Part shown: piece after piece, positions 1 through 5,991 of the stretch
How positions within the stretch are numbered: position 1 is the stretch's first letter
How the letters are laid out: the number at the start of each line of letters is the position of its first letter
Source: Acidobacteriota bacterium
Lineage (GTDB): Bacteria > Acidobacteriota > Terriglobia > UBA7540
DNA length: 7,280 bases
NCBI GenBank assembly: GCA_003171295.1
Contig: PMYF01000245.1
Location: forward strand, 5,661-12,940
Direction of reading: 5' to 3'
Notes under the pieces: model-generated
Told to the model about the DNA's origin: nothing
What the model saw: the letters and a program-made list of their open reading frames with translations, nothing else
Databases searched by the model: none
Program-made: the position numbers and the translations under genes

Positions 1-2704
1 CCTCACTGATGCAGTGGGACCAAGTGTAATTCGCCATGATCGTGTAATGTTTGCTGAAACGATGCTGAGCCGAAAAGAGGAGCGCATTATAGTCCGCATT
101 TGCCCCGTCGTCTGCCTGACCGATGTCCCCATACAGGACGCCGGTGACGGGATTTATCAGAGAGAGCACCCGTCTTTGTTGTAGATTATCTTCCGTTGAA
201 CAGGGCGCGCCGCCGCACATTCCCGGAATATAAATGCCGGGGTTCAACTGATATCCGGTCCAGATGTGGCTGGTCTTGTTGCCGAGGTAATTCGCCGAAA
301 TCAGCCAATTCCGATCTAATTGAATCTGATAGCTGAGATCCCACTGATGCATGTAGGTAGGGTGTGGATTCAAGGGATAATTGGTGTAGATGCCTCCTTG
401 GGGAAAAGACTGGTCCCTGCTGGGGGGTTGAGCCTGCGGGAACGGGTTCCCTCCAGGGTATCCTAGGAACGGATCCGTCAGACCTCCTGCCGGGTTGTGC
501 AAAGTGAGGGAGCCCGCCCACGGAGCGTCAGCCGTTTGGTCCTGAAAGTAGGCGATCGGCATTGCCTCATAGAAAATGCCATAGCCCACGCGAATCGTTT
601 GGCGCCCGCTACCGGTCGGGTCCCAGGTCAGCCCCACACGGGGCTCGAAGTCCGCGAGTTTGTCGTTAGTGTAAGCATGTGGCATGCCAGGATCGCCTAC
701 GAAAAATAAGCCCGGCGGAGCGTTGACGAACTGTGAAGTCATCTTGCCTGCAGCGAAGGCCGCCTGATCAAAGTGTTGTATCCGGTTGACCGTTTCGCGC
801 ACGGGCGTGTAAGGTTCCCATCGCAAACCAAGGACCATGTTCAGTCGCCTAGTGAGCCGAACATTATCGTCGAAATAGATGCCCAATATGTCTTGCCGAG
901 CGTTCATAAACTGGATGTTTCCCTGGGAAAAATTGTTGGGCAACCCGAGCATGAAATCCACTAATGCATCATTCGAGAATTGCCCGTTAAAATTGAAACT
1001 GCCATCGCCTATGCCCGGAGCATCTAGGTCATACTGACGGTGAACCCAATCCACGCCCATGGAGATGTGATGGTGACCACGGATCAGATCCACATCATCC
1101 GCAATCTGCCCGGCGTTGTTGATAAGTCGAGACTCACCACAGCTGCCACACCCAACGTTGAAATATCCGTCGACATACAGATCCATCACATTCGGTGAGG
1201 CGGCATAAACGTTGACGCCAAAAAATGGCAAATTCTTCATATCAGTCGCCGGTCCGCGGTGAATGGCAAGCCGTGTCCATGTGAGATGGGCGGTGTTAAG
1301 CACGTTGGGAGTGATCGAATAAGTGTCGCCTAGCACGAACGACTGGGCACGGTCACGAAGTCCGCGCAGCTGTGCAAGCAGGAGATCGTTATCAAATGGG
1401 GCTGGACTTTTGTAATCCGTGTAAAAATACCGCCCAAAGAGATTGTGCTTAGCACTCTGGTTCCAATCCATTCGACCGAGGTATTGGTCTTCGCGCTGCG
1501 GGTTCGGAAGCGCGTACGTCACTTTTCCGCAGGGATCACTTGCGACTGGAATGTATTTGAGCATGTTTAAAGCCACCTGATTGAACATCGAGGGGCTGAC
1601 AAAATCGTTTTCGAAGGGCTGTCCTATCGCGGGGTCGACGATCGTGCGTGCCACACCACTGGACTGGCACGTGGCGGATTCCAATTGGCTGAAGTCTCCA
1701 TTCAGCGCCGCCTGCGTAAGCACGTGGGAAATGGTGGAGCGCGGGGCGGTCCGGATGCGGGTCCCCTGGTACCCGAAAAAGCCGAACAACTTCTCCTTGA
1801 GAATTGGGCCACCAATCGTGCCGCCAAACTGGTTCCTTTTTAGGGTGTCCTGACTGGGCGCAAAGAAATCCCGGGCATTGACGGCCCCATTGCGCACGAA
1901 TTCAAACGCATCCCCGTGAAAGGCATTGGTGCCGGATTTGGTCACCACGTTGACCACGGCCCCGCCATGAACCCCATATCGCGCCGAAAGGCTGCTGGTC
2001 TGAACGCTGAATTCCTGAATGGCATCCGGGAAGGGGAAAGGGAGATTAATGTCGGAAAAGGCGTCCATATGTGCGCCGCCATCCAGCAGATAATTCGTTC
2101 CATTGGACTGTCCCCCCGCAACCGAAATTGCCTGCGCGCTAAAATAGTTTTTGCTGCCTTGCAAGTCACTCAAGCCGTTAGCCGGGGGAGTGTTCGTTGC
2201 TGCGCCCGACAACATAATCAGATCAGTGGCTTGGCGGCCGTTCAAGGGCAGGTCAAGAATGCGCGTTTGATCCATAACTTGTGAGATGGAAGTTGTCTGG
2301 GTCTGCACCATGTTGGCATTTGCGACTACCTCGATCTCCTGTTTGACCTCTCCAACCTTAAGCGTGATGTTGATGGTGACGTTGTTGCTGACCTCCAGAC
2401 GGATTCCGGTCTGGATGTGGGTATTGAAACCGCTGAGTTGTACCTCGAGCTTGTAAGGCCCAACGGGCAGATCGGGGAGCAAATAGGTTCCGTCCGGGGC
2501 GCTAAACGTCGTCCGGATCAGTCCCGTGTCAGTCTGCGTGGCTGTAATCTTTGCACTCGGCACTGCCGCCCCACTCGAGTCGGTGACGAGACCGGAAATC
2601 TGGGCGTTTGCCACCGCCTGAGCGTAACCTGGGGGGGAACTCACCAAAAGCCCTAAGAGCACTATCACGCCGGATAGAGCAATTAATCCAAATTTTCTTT
2701 TCAT
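1..2704 (-). CDS. TonB-dependent receptor with N-terminal carboxypeptidase regulatory-like domain (Oar-like), 3' end beyond window
   Basis: Outer-membrane receptor, expected to import a large or scarce substrate, probably a glycan fragment, using TonB energy; the substrate cannot be read from sequence. Reading from ATG 2704 I see 901 uninterrupted codons. Residues 1-30 form a signal peptide (KRK, then a hydrophobic stretch ending GYAQA). About 35-105 is a carboxypeptidase-regulatory-like beta domain (QISGLVTDSSGAAVPSAKIT, DGTYLLPDLPVGPY). About 125-260 is the plug, with DLPLNGR (151-157), NYLLDGG (204-210), EFSVQTSSLSARYG (231-244) and VNVVTKSGTN (251-260). From about 265 the barrel begins (NARDFFA, LKRNQFGGTIGGPI at 288-301) and it is still running at residue 901 (ANYTWSHCISE). 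Relatives usually have roughly 1,050-1,200 residues, so the last barrel strands lie outside. GAGGAG lies just upstream of the ATG (2708-2713). A CGSC motif at 519-522 is unusual for a barrel loop and may form a disulfide. The family call is firm. Confidence 0.95.
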   Translation of the reverse strand, partial: MKRKFGLIALSGVIVLLGLLVSSPPGYAQAVANAQISGLVTDSSGAAVPSAKITATQTDTGLIRTTFSAPDGTYLLPDLPVGPYKLEVQLSGFNTHIQTGIRLEVSNNVTINITLKVGEVKQEIEVVANANMVQTQTTSISQVMDQTRILDLPLNGRQATDLIMLSGAATNTPPANGLSDLQGSKNYFSAQAISVAGGQSNGTNYLLDGGAHMDAFSDINLPFPFPDAIQEFSVQTSSLSARYGVHGGAVVNVVTKSGTNAFHGDAFEFVRNGAVNARDFFAPSQDTLKRNQFGGTIGGPILKEKLFGFFGYQGTRIRTAPRSTISHVLTQAALNGDFSQLESATCQSSGVARTIVDPAIGQPFENDFVSPSMFNQVALNMLKYIPVASDPCGKVTYALPNPQREDQYLGRMDWNQSAKHNLFGRYFYTDYKSPAPFDNDLLLAQLRGLRDRAQSFVLGDTYSITPNVLNTAHLTWTRLAIHRGPATDMKNLPFFGVNVYAASPNVMDLYVDGYFNVGCGSCGESRLINNAGQIADDVDLIRGHHHISMGVDWVHRQYDLDAPGIGDGSFNFNGQFSNDALVDFMLGLPNNFSQGNIQFMNARQDILGIYFDDNVRLTRRLNMVLGLRWEPYTPVRETVNRIQHFDQAAFAAGKMTSQFVNAPPGLFFVGDPGMPHAYTNDKLADFEPRVGLTWDPTGSGRQTIRVGYGIFYEAMPIAYFQDQTADAPWAGSLTLHNPAGGLTDPFLGYPGGNPFPQAQPPSRDQSFPQGGIYTNYPLNPHPTYMHQWDLSYQIQLDRNWLISANYLGNKTSHIWTGYQLNPGIYIPGMCGGAPCSTEDNLQQRRVLSLINPVTGVLYGDIGQADDGANADYNALLFSAQHRFSKHYTIMANYTWSHCISE

Positions 2705-2707
2705 ATT

Positions 2708-2713
2708 CTCCTC
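2708..2713 (-). promoter_or_regulatory. Ribosome binding site of the TonB-dependent receptor
   Basis: Reading the minus strand, GAGGAG precedes the ATG at 2704 with AAT between. The signal peptide starts immediately at this ATG, so the site fixes the start. Confidence 0.75.
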
Positions 2714-2730
2714 GTTATTGGGACGTTGAT

Positions 2731-2744
2731 GTACACGCATGTAC
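2731..2744. promoter_or_regulatory. Interrupted palindrome in the receptor leader (possible operator)
   Basis: GTACA-CGCA-TGTAC: 5-bp arms around a 4-bp centre, 27 bases upstream of the receptor start codon. It could be a protein-binding site or a small RNA hairpin in the leader. Arms this short arise often by chance, so position is the main support. Confidence 0.25.
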
Positions 2745-3242
2745 GTCTAGTGACCTGCCCGAGACCCAACGGAAGACGCGTAGACAACTTCGATCGTCAG
2801 GATTGGCTCGCTAAAAACTCTTGGGGGCGCTTTGCCTCATCATTTAAGGCTGGCTGATGCTTCGCCGCCCCACGAGACGACACGGGCCATTCGATGGCGT
2901 AGTTGAAGCATCCCTCGGGATTAAGAACCGAGGTGTGGAGAAACATGAAGGTAGCGTTGAGGGACTCATGAGACCACAGCCCCAACCCCCTTTTCTGTAC
3001 GGAGGTCTGCGGCTTGTGGGTCATCACATTCACAGCGTTACGAATAAAGACGAATTGCGAATCATGAGTACCTTTACTGGGACTAAGGGCGCCCCTCAGA
3101 GGGAGCCTGATAACGGCCACCTCGAAATTCCCGCCAAGAAAGGATCGAAGGACTTTTTTATCAATATCTTGGATCGACGCATCCACGAGTCTTATCCAGG
3201 CCAATTAGTGATCTGGCCGCGACTCCACCGTCATGCGGCGGC
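2745..3242. other. Leader/intergenic region with no recognised gene
   Basis: About 500 bases between the receptor leader and the candidate leftward promoter. Two open frames overlap here on opposite strands: minus 3204-2797 (135 codons, listed separately) and plus 2857-3249 (130 codons). Neither has a recognisable motif or a ribosome binding site. If the promoter at 3243-3271 is real, this DNA is transcribed leftwards as a 5' leader of about 530 nt ahead of the receptor. Confidence 0.5.
2797..3204 (-). CDS. Doubtful small ORF between the candidate promoter and the receptor gene
   Basis: I do not recognise this 135-codon frame. It begins at a TTG directly after an in-frame TAA, with no Shine-Dalgarno sequence. 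It has no signal peptide, membrane segment or familiar motif. Its codons do not look random (third positions favour G and C), and it points the same way as the receptor gene, ending about 90 bases upstream of it. It could be a short gene of the receptor transcript, a remnant of a decayed gene, or a chance frame opposite the plus-strand frame at 2857-3249. I think it is more likely not a functional gene. Confidence 0.15.
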   Translation of the reverse strand: MAWIRLVDASIQDIDKKVLRSFLGGNFEVAVIRLPLRGALSPSKGTHDSQFVFIRNAVNVMTHKPQTSVQKRGLGLWSHESLNATFMFLHTSVLNPEGCFNYAIEWPVSSRGAAKHQPALNDEAKRPQEFLASQS

Positions 3243-3271
3243 AAGCTAGCATAGTGAATCTAGCATGTCAA
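3243..3271 (-). promoter_or_regulatory. Candidate sigma-70 promoter directed leftwards towards the receptor gene
   Basis: On the minus strand a perfect TTGACA (plus 3266-3271) is followed after 17 bases by TAGCTT (plus 3243-3248). The -10 box is weak, but it is preceded by TGC, giving an extended -10 (TGN). A perfect palindrome lies 8 bases upstream of the -35 box. The next clear gene in this direction is the TonB-dependent receptor, about 540 bases away. Confidence 0.45.
3246..3266. repeat. Short direct repeat CTAGCAT x2
   Basis: CTAGCAT occurs at 3246-3252 and 3260-3266, spaced 14 bases start to start, inside the candidate leftward promoter between its -10 and -35 boxes. It may be coincidental or a tandem half-site for a regulator. 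Confidence 0.3.
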
Positions 3272-3279
3272 GTGATTTA

Positions 3280-3293
3280 TCATAACGTTATGA
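3280..3293. promoter_or_regulatory. Perfect 14-bp palindrome, candidate LacI-family operator
   Basis: TCATAACGTTATGA equals its own reverse complement. LacI/GalR-family repressors typically bind even palindromes with a central CG, because the hinge helix inserts leucines at that step; this site has the AACGTT core. It sits just upstream of the -35 of the leftward promoter, in the region between the receptor gene and a LacI-family gene. Roughly 0.4 perfect 14-bp palindromes are expected by chance in a window this size, so sequence alone is not decisive; the placement is the argument. Confidence 0.45.
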
Positions 3294-3415
3294 ATCTTTC
3301 TCAAAAGGGGACGAGCAGCAGACTGCAACTGCTTGATTAAGCGAAAGTAAGGGGTCTGGATGAGCCTTTCCGAATTCTGCTTCTTCTGTATCCCTTAGGA
3401 GCATCGCACTGATCT
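3294..3415. other. Short spacer between operator candidate and IS remnant
   Basis: I see no gene, hairpin or promoter of note in this stretch. Confidence 0.4.
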
Positions 3416-3876
3416 CTAGTTGGTTCCGGAGACAAAGGTTGAATATGGCCCAACGGTTTTGCTCAACTGAGGAAGCTGATCCCAGCCTACTCCTTCCAGG
3501 CTTACGTCGAACGGTCCACAGGCCGGCGGCGCGACCAATCCATTCTCCTGACCGGAGCCCGAACCGCACAACACGACCGCGCCCCATCGCGGCGCATCCC
3601 CAATTTCGACGTCGAGAAGGACTCACAACTGACCTTCCTGACCAACGACATTTCCCTTCCCGCTTTGACCATCGCCCTCTTGGTCGACGTGCTAGTGGCA
3701 ATCGTCAAAAAACAACTCAGGCTCGATCTGAGTCTATCCAAAACCCCCAAATTCTCAGTGCCACAATCTTCAAAAACCTTCGATTTTAGCGGCCTTTCCC
3801 AGCTTCAGGGCCGAGCTTCCGGGCGCCGAGACCTGTATCCAATTGACCCTGTTCGATTTTTAGCGGACAGAACTAG
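3416..3876 (+). mobile_element. Decayed, internally deleted IS4-family insertion sequence
   Basis: The remnant of the transposase at 3445-3863 defines the element. Candidate terminal inverted repeats flank it closely: CTAGTTGGTTCCG at 3416-3428 and CGGACAGAACTAG at 3864-3876, whose reverse complement CTAGTTCTGTCCG matches the left end at 10 of 13 positions. The left repeat lies about 16 bases before the transposase start and the right one begins directly after its stop codon, a compact layout normal for insertion sequences. No target-site duplication is visible. At about 460 bp it is far shorter than a complete IS of this type and cannot move by itself. The exact ends are less certain than the identity. 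Confidence 0.6.
3445..3863 (+). pseudogene. IS4-family transposase remnant (DUF4372-type), two internal deletions and at least three frameshifts
   Basis: Identification rests on conserved blocks read across frames. The N-terminus starts at ATG 3445; after one extra T in the TTTT run at 3457-3460 it continues as FAQLRKLIPAYSFQAYVER (3458 onward), like the FAQLM..LP start of this family. The text then jumps, losing most of the catalytic centre, to a C-terminal block: RRIPNFDVEKDSQLTFLTND followed by SLPALTIA. A second gap removes the RWQVELFFKWIKQHL-type segment and joins to VDVLVAIVKKQLRLDLSL. A missing base near 3733 shifts frame to QILSATIF, and a further loss in the A-run at 3772-3776 shifts it again to KPSILAAF. 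The frame ends AELPGAETCIQLTLFDF at the TAG of 3861-3863, matching the family's usual ..NQLILFDF end. Most of the catalytic DDE core is gone, so it is inactive. Confidence 0.85.
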
Positions 3877-3915
3877 TAACGTTGCGAACCTCCGATAACC
3901 CTTACTTAATTGGTG

Positions 3916-3944
3916 TTTACAATCCATAGCGAAACGTCTATGAT
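3916..3944 (+). promoter_or_regulatory. Sigma-70 promoter of the LacI-family regulator
   Basis: TTTACA (3916-3921), 17-base spacer, TATGAT (3939-3944): each box differs from consensus at one position and the spacing is ideal. Transcription would begin near 3951, giving a leader of about 97 nt before the GTG at 4048. It lies just outside the right end of the IS remnant, so the regulator does not seem to depend on the IS for expression. Confidence 0.7.
3925..3942. promoter_or_regulatory. Inverted repeat over the regulator's -10 box, candidate autoregulatory operator
   Basis: CATAG-N8-CTATG lies in the spacer and -10 box of the regulator promoter, where a bound repressor would block RNA polymerase. 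Its inner half-site sequences (CATAGCG on one side, CATAGACG on the other strand) resemble the CATAACG half of the palindrome at 3280-3293. The arms are short and the spacing differs from a classic LacI operator, so this is suggestive only. Confidence 0.35.
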
Positions 3945-4032
3945 CTCTGGTCGAGTGGCGGTCCCGGAAGCCCGAATGCCGGTGGTTACCTGAGGACAGC
4001 ATCCGCTACGGTTTGTTTTTCATGTGTATACC

Positions 4033-4044
4033 AGGAGATTGGAG
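4033..4044 (+). promoter_or_regulatory. Ribosome binding region that favours the GTG 4048 start
   Basis: AGGAG (4033-4037) and GGAG (4041-4044) precede the GTG at 4048 by 10 and 3 bases. They lie downstream of the alternative GTG at 4024, which has no such sequence before it, and too far from the ATG at 4072. Confidence 0.55.
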
Positions 4045-4047
4045 ATA

Positions 4048-5079
4048 GTGATCAAACGTAGTGCCTTTACGATGCGAGATATTGCGCGGCTCGCGGGGGT
4101 TTCGGTATCGACCGTGTCAGCCGTCGTTAATAACAAGCCTGTGGTGAGTCCAGCGTTACGCACCAAAGTTCAACAGGCGATCGAGGCGGTCGGGTTTCGT
4201 CCCCATCAGGGAGCGCGCGGCCTGCGGATCCGCCGGACGAACCTCATTGGCATGGTCATGACGGACGCCACCAACCCGTATTTCGTCGAGGTGATGCGGG
4301 GGGTTGAGGACAAGGTCATCAAAAACTCCTACGAGCTCATGGTCTGCAATTCCAATGATCAAACTGAATCCGAGATGAGGCATCTCAATGCCCTGTATGC
4401 CCACCGGGTGGATGGGATTCTCATTGCGCCCTGCGACTCTTATGCGGCGCGCGAAATTCTGGTGGGCAGCCACGCTCCGCTTGTTTTTCTGGATATCGTG
4501 CCCATCGGCGCGAAGGTTTCATCCGTGGTTACGGATAACCTGGACGCTACATATGAAGCCATCCGTTATCTCGTCGGCTTGGGCCACCAGAAAATTGCAG
4601 TGATCTCTGGGCGGCTCGTCCATTCCACGAGTCTAGACCGCTTGGAGGGTTACCACAGGGCAATGCGGGAGTTCAACCTGCCGATCCGGGAGGAGTACCT
4701 GGCACAAGGCGACTCCCACATCGAAAGCGGGTATCAGTGCGGGATGAGGCTGTTGAAATCATCCGATTCGCCCACGGCCATACTCGCCCTGAACAATCGA
4801 ATGACCTTGGGAGTCCTGCGCGCTTTGAGAGAGCTGGGAGTGCCCTGCCCGGGGCGTGTCAGCTTAATAGGGTTTGATGACTCCGATTGGGCGATAGTGT
4901 TCAATCCGAGCCTTACTACGATTGCGCAGCCCACTTACGAAATCGGTCAGCAGGCGGCGGAACTGCTGCTCGAATCCATCCGGGCGGCCGAGGGCGGGGC
5001 GGTGGTTGAGCCACGCCAGATTGTTCTGAAGTCGTCACTGCGGATCAGAGAATCCACTGGACCCGCGCCGAACTCCTGA
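4048..5079 (+). CDS. LacI/GalR-family transcriptional regulator
   Basis: A 343-residue one-component repressor, normal length for the family, which binds operator DNA as a dimer and responds to a sugar or related small ligand. Residues 7-50 are the helix-turn-helix (FTMRDIARLAGVSVSTVSAV, then NNKPVVSPALRTKVQQAIEA), followed by the hinge RPHQGARGLR (51-60). Residues about 65-335 form the periplasmic-binding-protein-like ligand and dimer domain: LIGMVMTDATNPYF (66-79), VDGILIAPCD (121-130), GHQKIAVISG (179-188), RLEGYHRAM (198-206), GFDDSDWA (275-282) and LTTIAQP (289-295). In the recognition helix, V20, S21 and A25 occupy the specificity positions; A25 replaces the arginine of LacI. NNRMTLG (249-255) replaces the common NDxxAxG. 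GTG 4048 was chosen by ribosome-binding sequence; GTG 4024 would add eight residues. It is divergent from the receptor gene, so receptor control and autoregulation are likely but inferred. The ligand is unknown. Confidence 0.95.
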   Translation: MIKRSAFTMRDIARLAGVSVSTVSAVVNNKPVVSPALRTKVQQAIEAVGFRPHQGARGLRIRRTNLIGMVMTDATNPYFVEVMRGVEDKVIKNSYELMVCNSNDQTESEMRHLNALYAHRVDGILIAPCDSYAAREILVGSHAPLVFLDIVPIGAKVSSVVTDNLDATYEAIRYLVGLGHQKIAVISGRLVHSTSLDRLEGYHRAMREFNLPIREEYLAQGDSHIESGYQCGMRLLKSSDSPTAILALNNRMTLGVLRALRELGVPCPGRVSLIGFDDSDWAIVFNPSLTTIAQPTYEIGQQAAELLLESIRAAEGGAVVEPRQIVLKSSLRIRESTGPAPNS

Positions 5080-5290
5080 TGCCAAATACGGGGCAGGCCA
5101 CGTCCCGGAAGAGGCGAACTTTCTCCCGGGGTGATTCAGCGGCTGAAATTGTGGACGGTCCCCAGCTTCGGATTTATTGAACGGATGTAGCTATTGAAGA
5201 CGTTGAGTTGAGGCATGACCTGGAGTAGCTGTTTCACACTCTCATGAACATCCAGGTTGGCACTGATCCCGGCGTATTTCATCCAGCAGT

Positions 5291-5306
5291 TGTGATTTCG
5301 ATCACG
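5291..5306. promoter_or_regulatory. CRP/FNR-like symmetric site (weak)
   Basis: TGTGA-TTTCGA-TCACG matches the CRP consensus TGTGA-N6-TCACA except at the last base. It lies in the gene-poor gap with no promoter identified next to it, so function is doubtful. Confidence 0.2.
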
Positions 5307-5557
5307 TTGGCTTGTAAACAGTCTGCGACCCGTCCCAAGAAGGATCTGGTGCATGGGCGGCACGTTATCATCTCCACAACCCAAGGACCCCTTCACGCGA
5401 TGAACCGCGAGCCCAACAACGTCACTGCCGTTGTTACCCGCGGAATCACAGACATCCGTGCCGCACACATAAAACTCAACCATTGTTTATGGGCCAGCAA
5501 GCACTTCACCTGCGCGAGTACTCCTGGCGCTCAATATCGAATCATTTCTATGAGTTC

Positions 5558-5572
5558 GCGGCACCATGCCGC
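5558..5572. repeat. GC-rich hairpin
   Basis: GCGGCA-CCA-TGCCGC: a perfect 6-bp stem with a 3-base loop, about 480 bases after the regulator stop. No T-run follows on either strand, so it is not a standard intrinsic terminator. Confidence 0.35.
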
Positions 5573-5981
5573 CCCTCGCCGAAGCCACCTATTACGGAGG
5601 GATCATGCTGCTGCCTGCCTCCCGGGTCTAACGATTGAAATCGGCATGCACGGGATTCCGGCAAATCACAGGACGATCAGATCTGTCCAGGCTAAGGCTC
5701 CTTTGACATGCGCTGGCTTGTAAGACGAACGATTCTGATTACTGCACTTCGGCAAACTGCGGCCCTTGGCATTGCTTGCGCCCCTGCGCACAACCCTCTC
5801 CGGCTGGCGCCTCAGAAAGCGATGAAGGATCCCTCCTCGTCCACTTTTGTACTCCGGAACCAGGGACACAGGACTGTGGTCGTAACCCTGCGATCGCAGA
5901 AGATAAGGCTGCCCGCCTCTTCGATCCCAATTCGTTCAATGCATCAAGCGGCGGGAGACGTCCGGTGCGAGCTCCGAATGC

Positions 5982-5986
5982 GAGGG
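5982..5986 (+). promoter_or_regulatory. Ribosome binding site of the URO-D-like gene
   Basis: GAGGG followed by AACAC and the ATG at 5992. This decides the start against the long upstream extension, whose ATG at 5776 has no comparable sequence and whose extra residues look non-conserved. Confidence 0.65.
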
Positions 5987-5991
5987 AACAC

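Larger units (their letters stand above)
5080..5991. other. Roughly 900-base gap without a recognisable gene
   Basis: Between the regulator and the URO-D-like gene there are several open frames, the longest being plus 5244-5723 (159 codons) and minus 5483-5136 (115 codons), which overlap on opposite strands. I recognise no domain, signal peptide or ribosome binding site in either. The plus frame from 5776 is simply the upstream extension of the URO-D-like gene. Small symmetric elements occur at 5291-5306 and 5558-5572. A TTGACA at 5703-5708 has no -10 box at normal spacing, and I see no U-tract terminator after the regulator. The stretch may be degraded coding DNA or a long control region. 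Confidence 0.5.

Noticed and set aside
186..521. Minus-strand 111-codon frame near the left edge
   Set aside because: It is an alternative frame within the receptor gene; the receptor frame continues through it with barrel-like sequence.
1916..2284. Plus-strand 122-codon frame and other plus-strand frames between 497 and 2656
   Set aside because: All lie opposite the uninterrupted receptor gene, whose minus-strand translation has clear family motifs; these are antisense shadows.
3288..3701. Minus-strand 137-codon frame opposite the IS remnant
   Set aside because: The plus strand carries recognisable transposase blocks; the minus frame is arginine-rich with no family signature.
5703..5708. 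Perfect TTGACA as promoter of the URO-D-like gene
   Set aside because: No acceptable -10 box lies 16-18 bases downstream.
5244..5723. Plus-strand 159-codon frame in the gap
   Set aside because: No recognisable domain, no ribosome binding site, and it overlaps a comparable minus-strand frame; kept only as part of the unexplained gap.
5776..5991. Upstream in-frame extension of the URO-D-like gene (72 extra residues)
   Set aside because: The extra residues resemble no part of the family, and GAGGG precedes the ATG at 5992, which gives the usual N-terminus.
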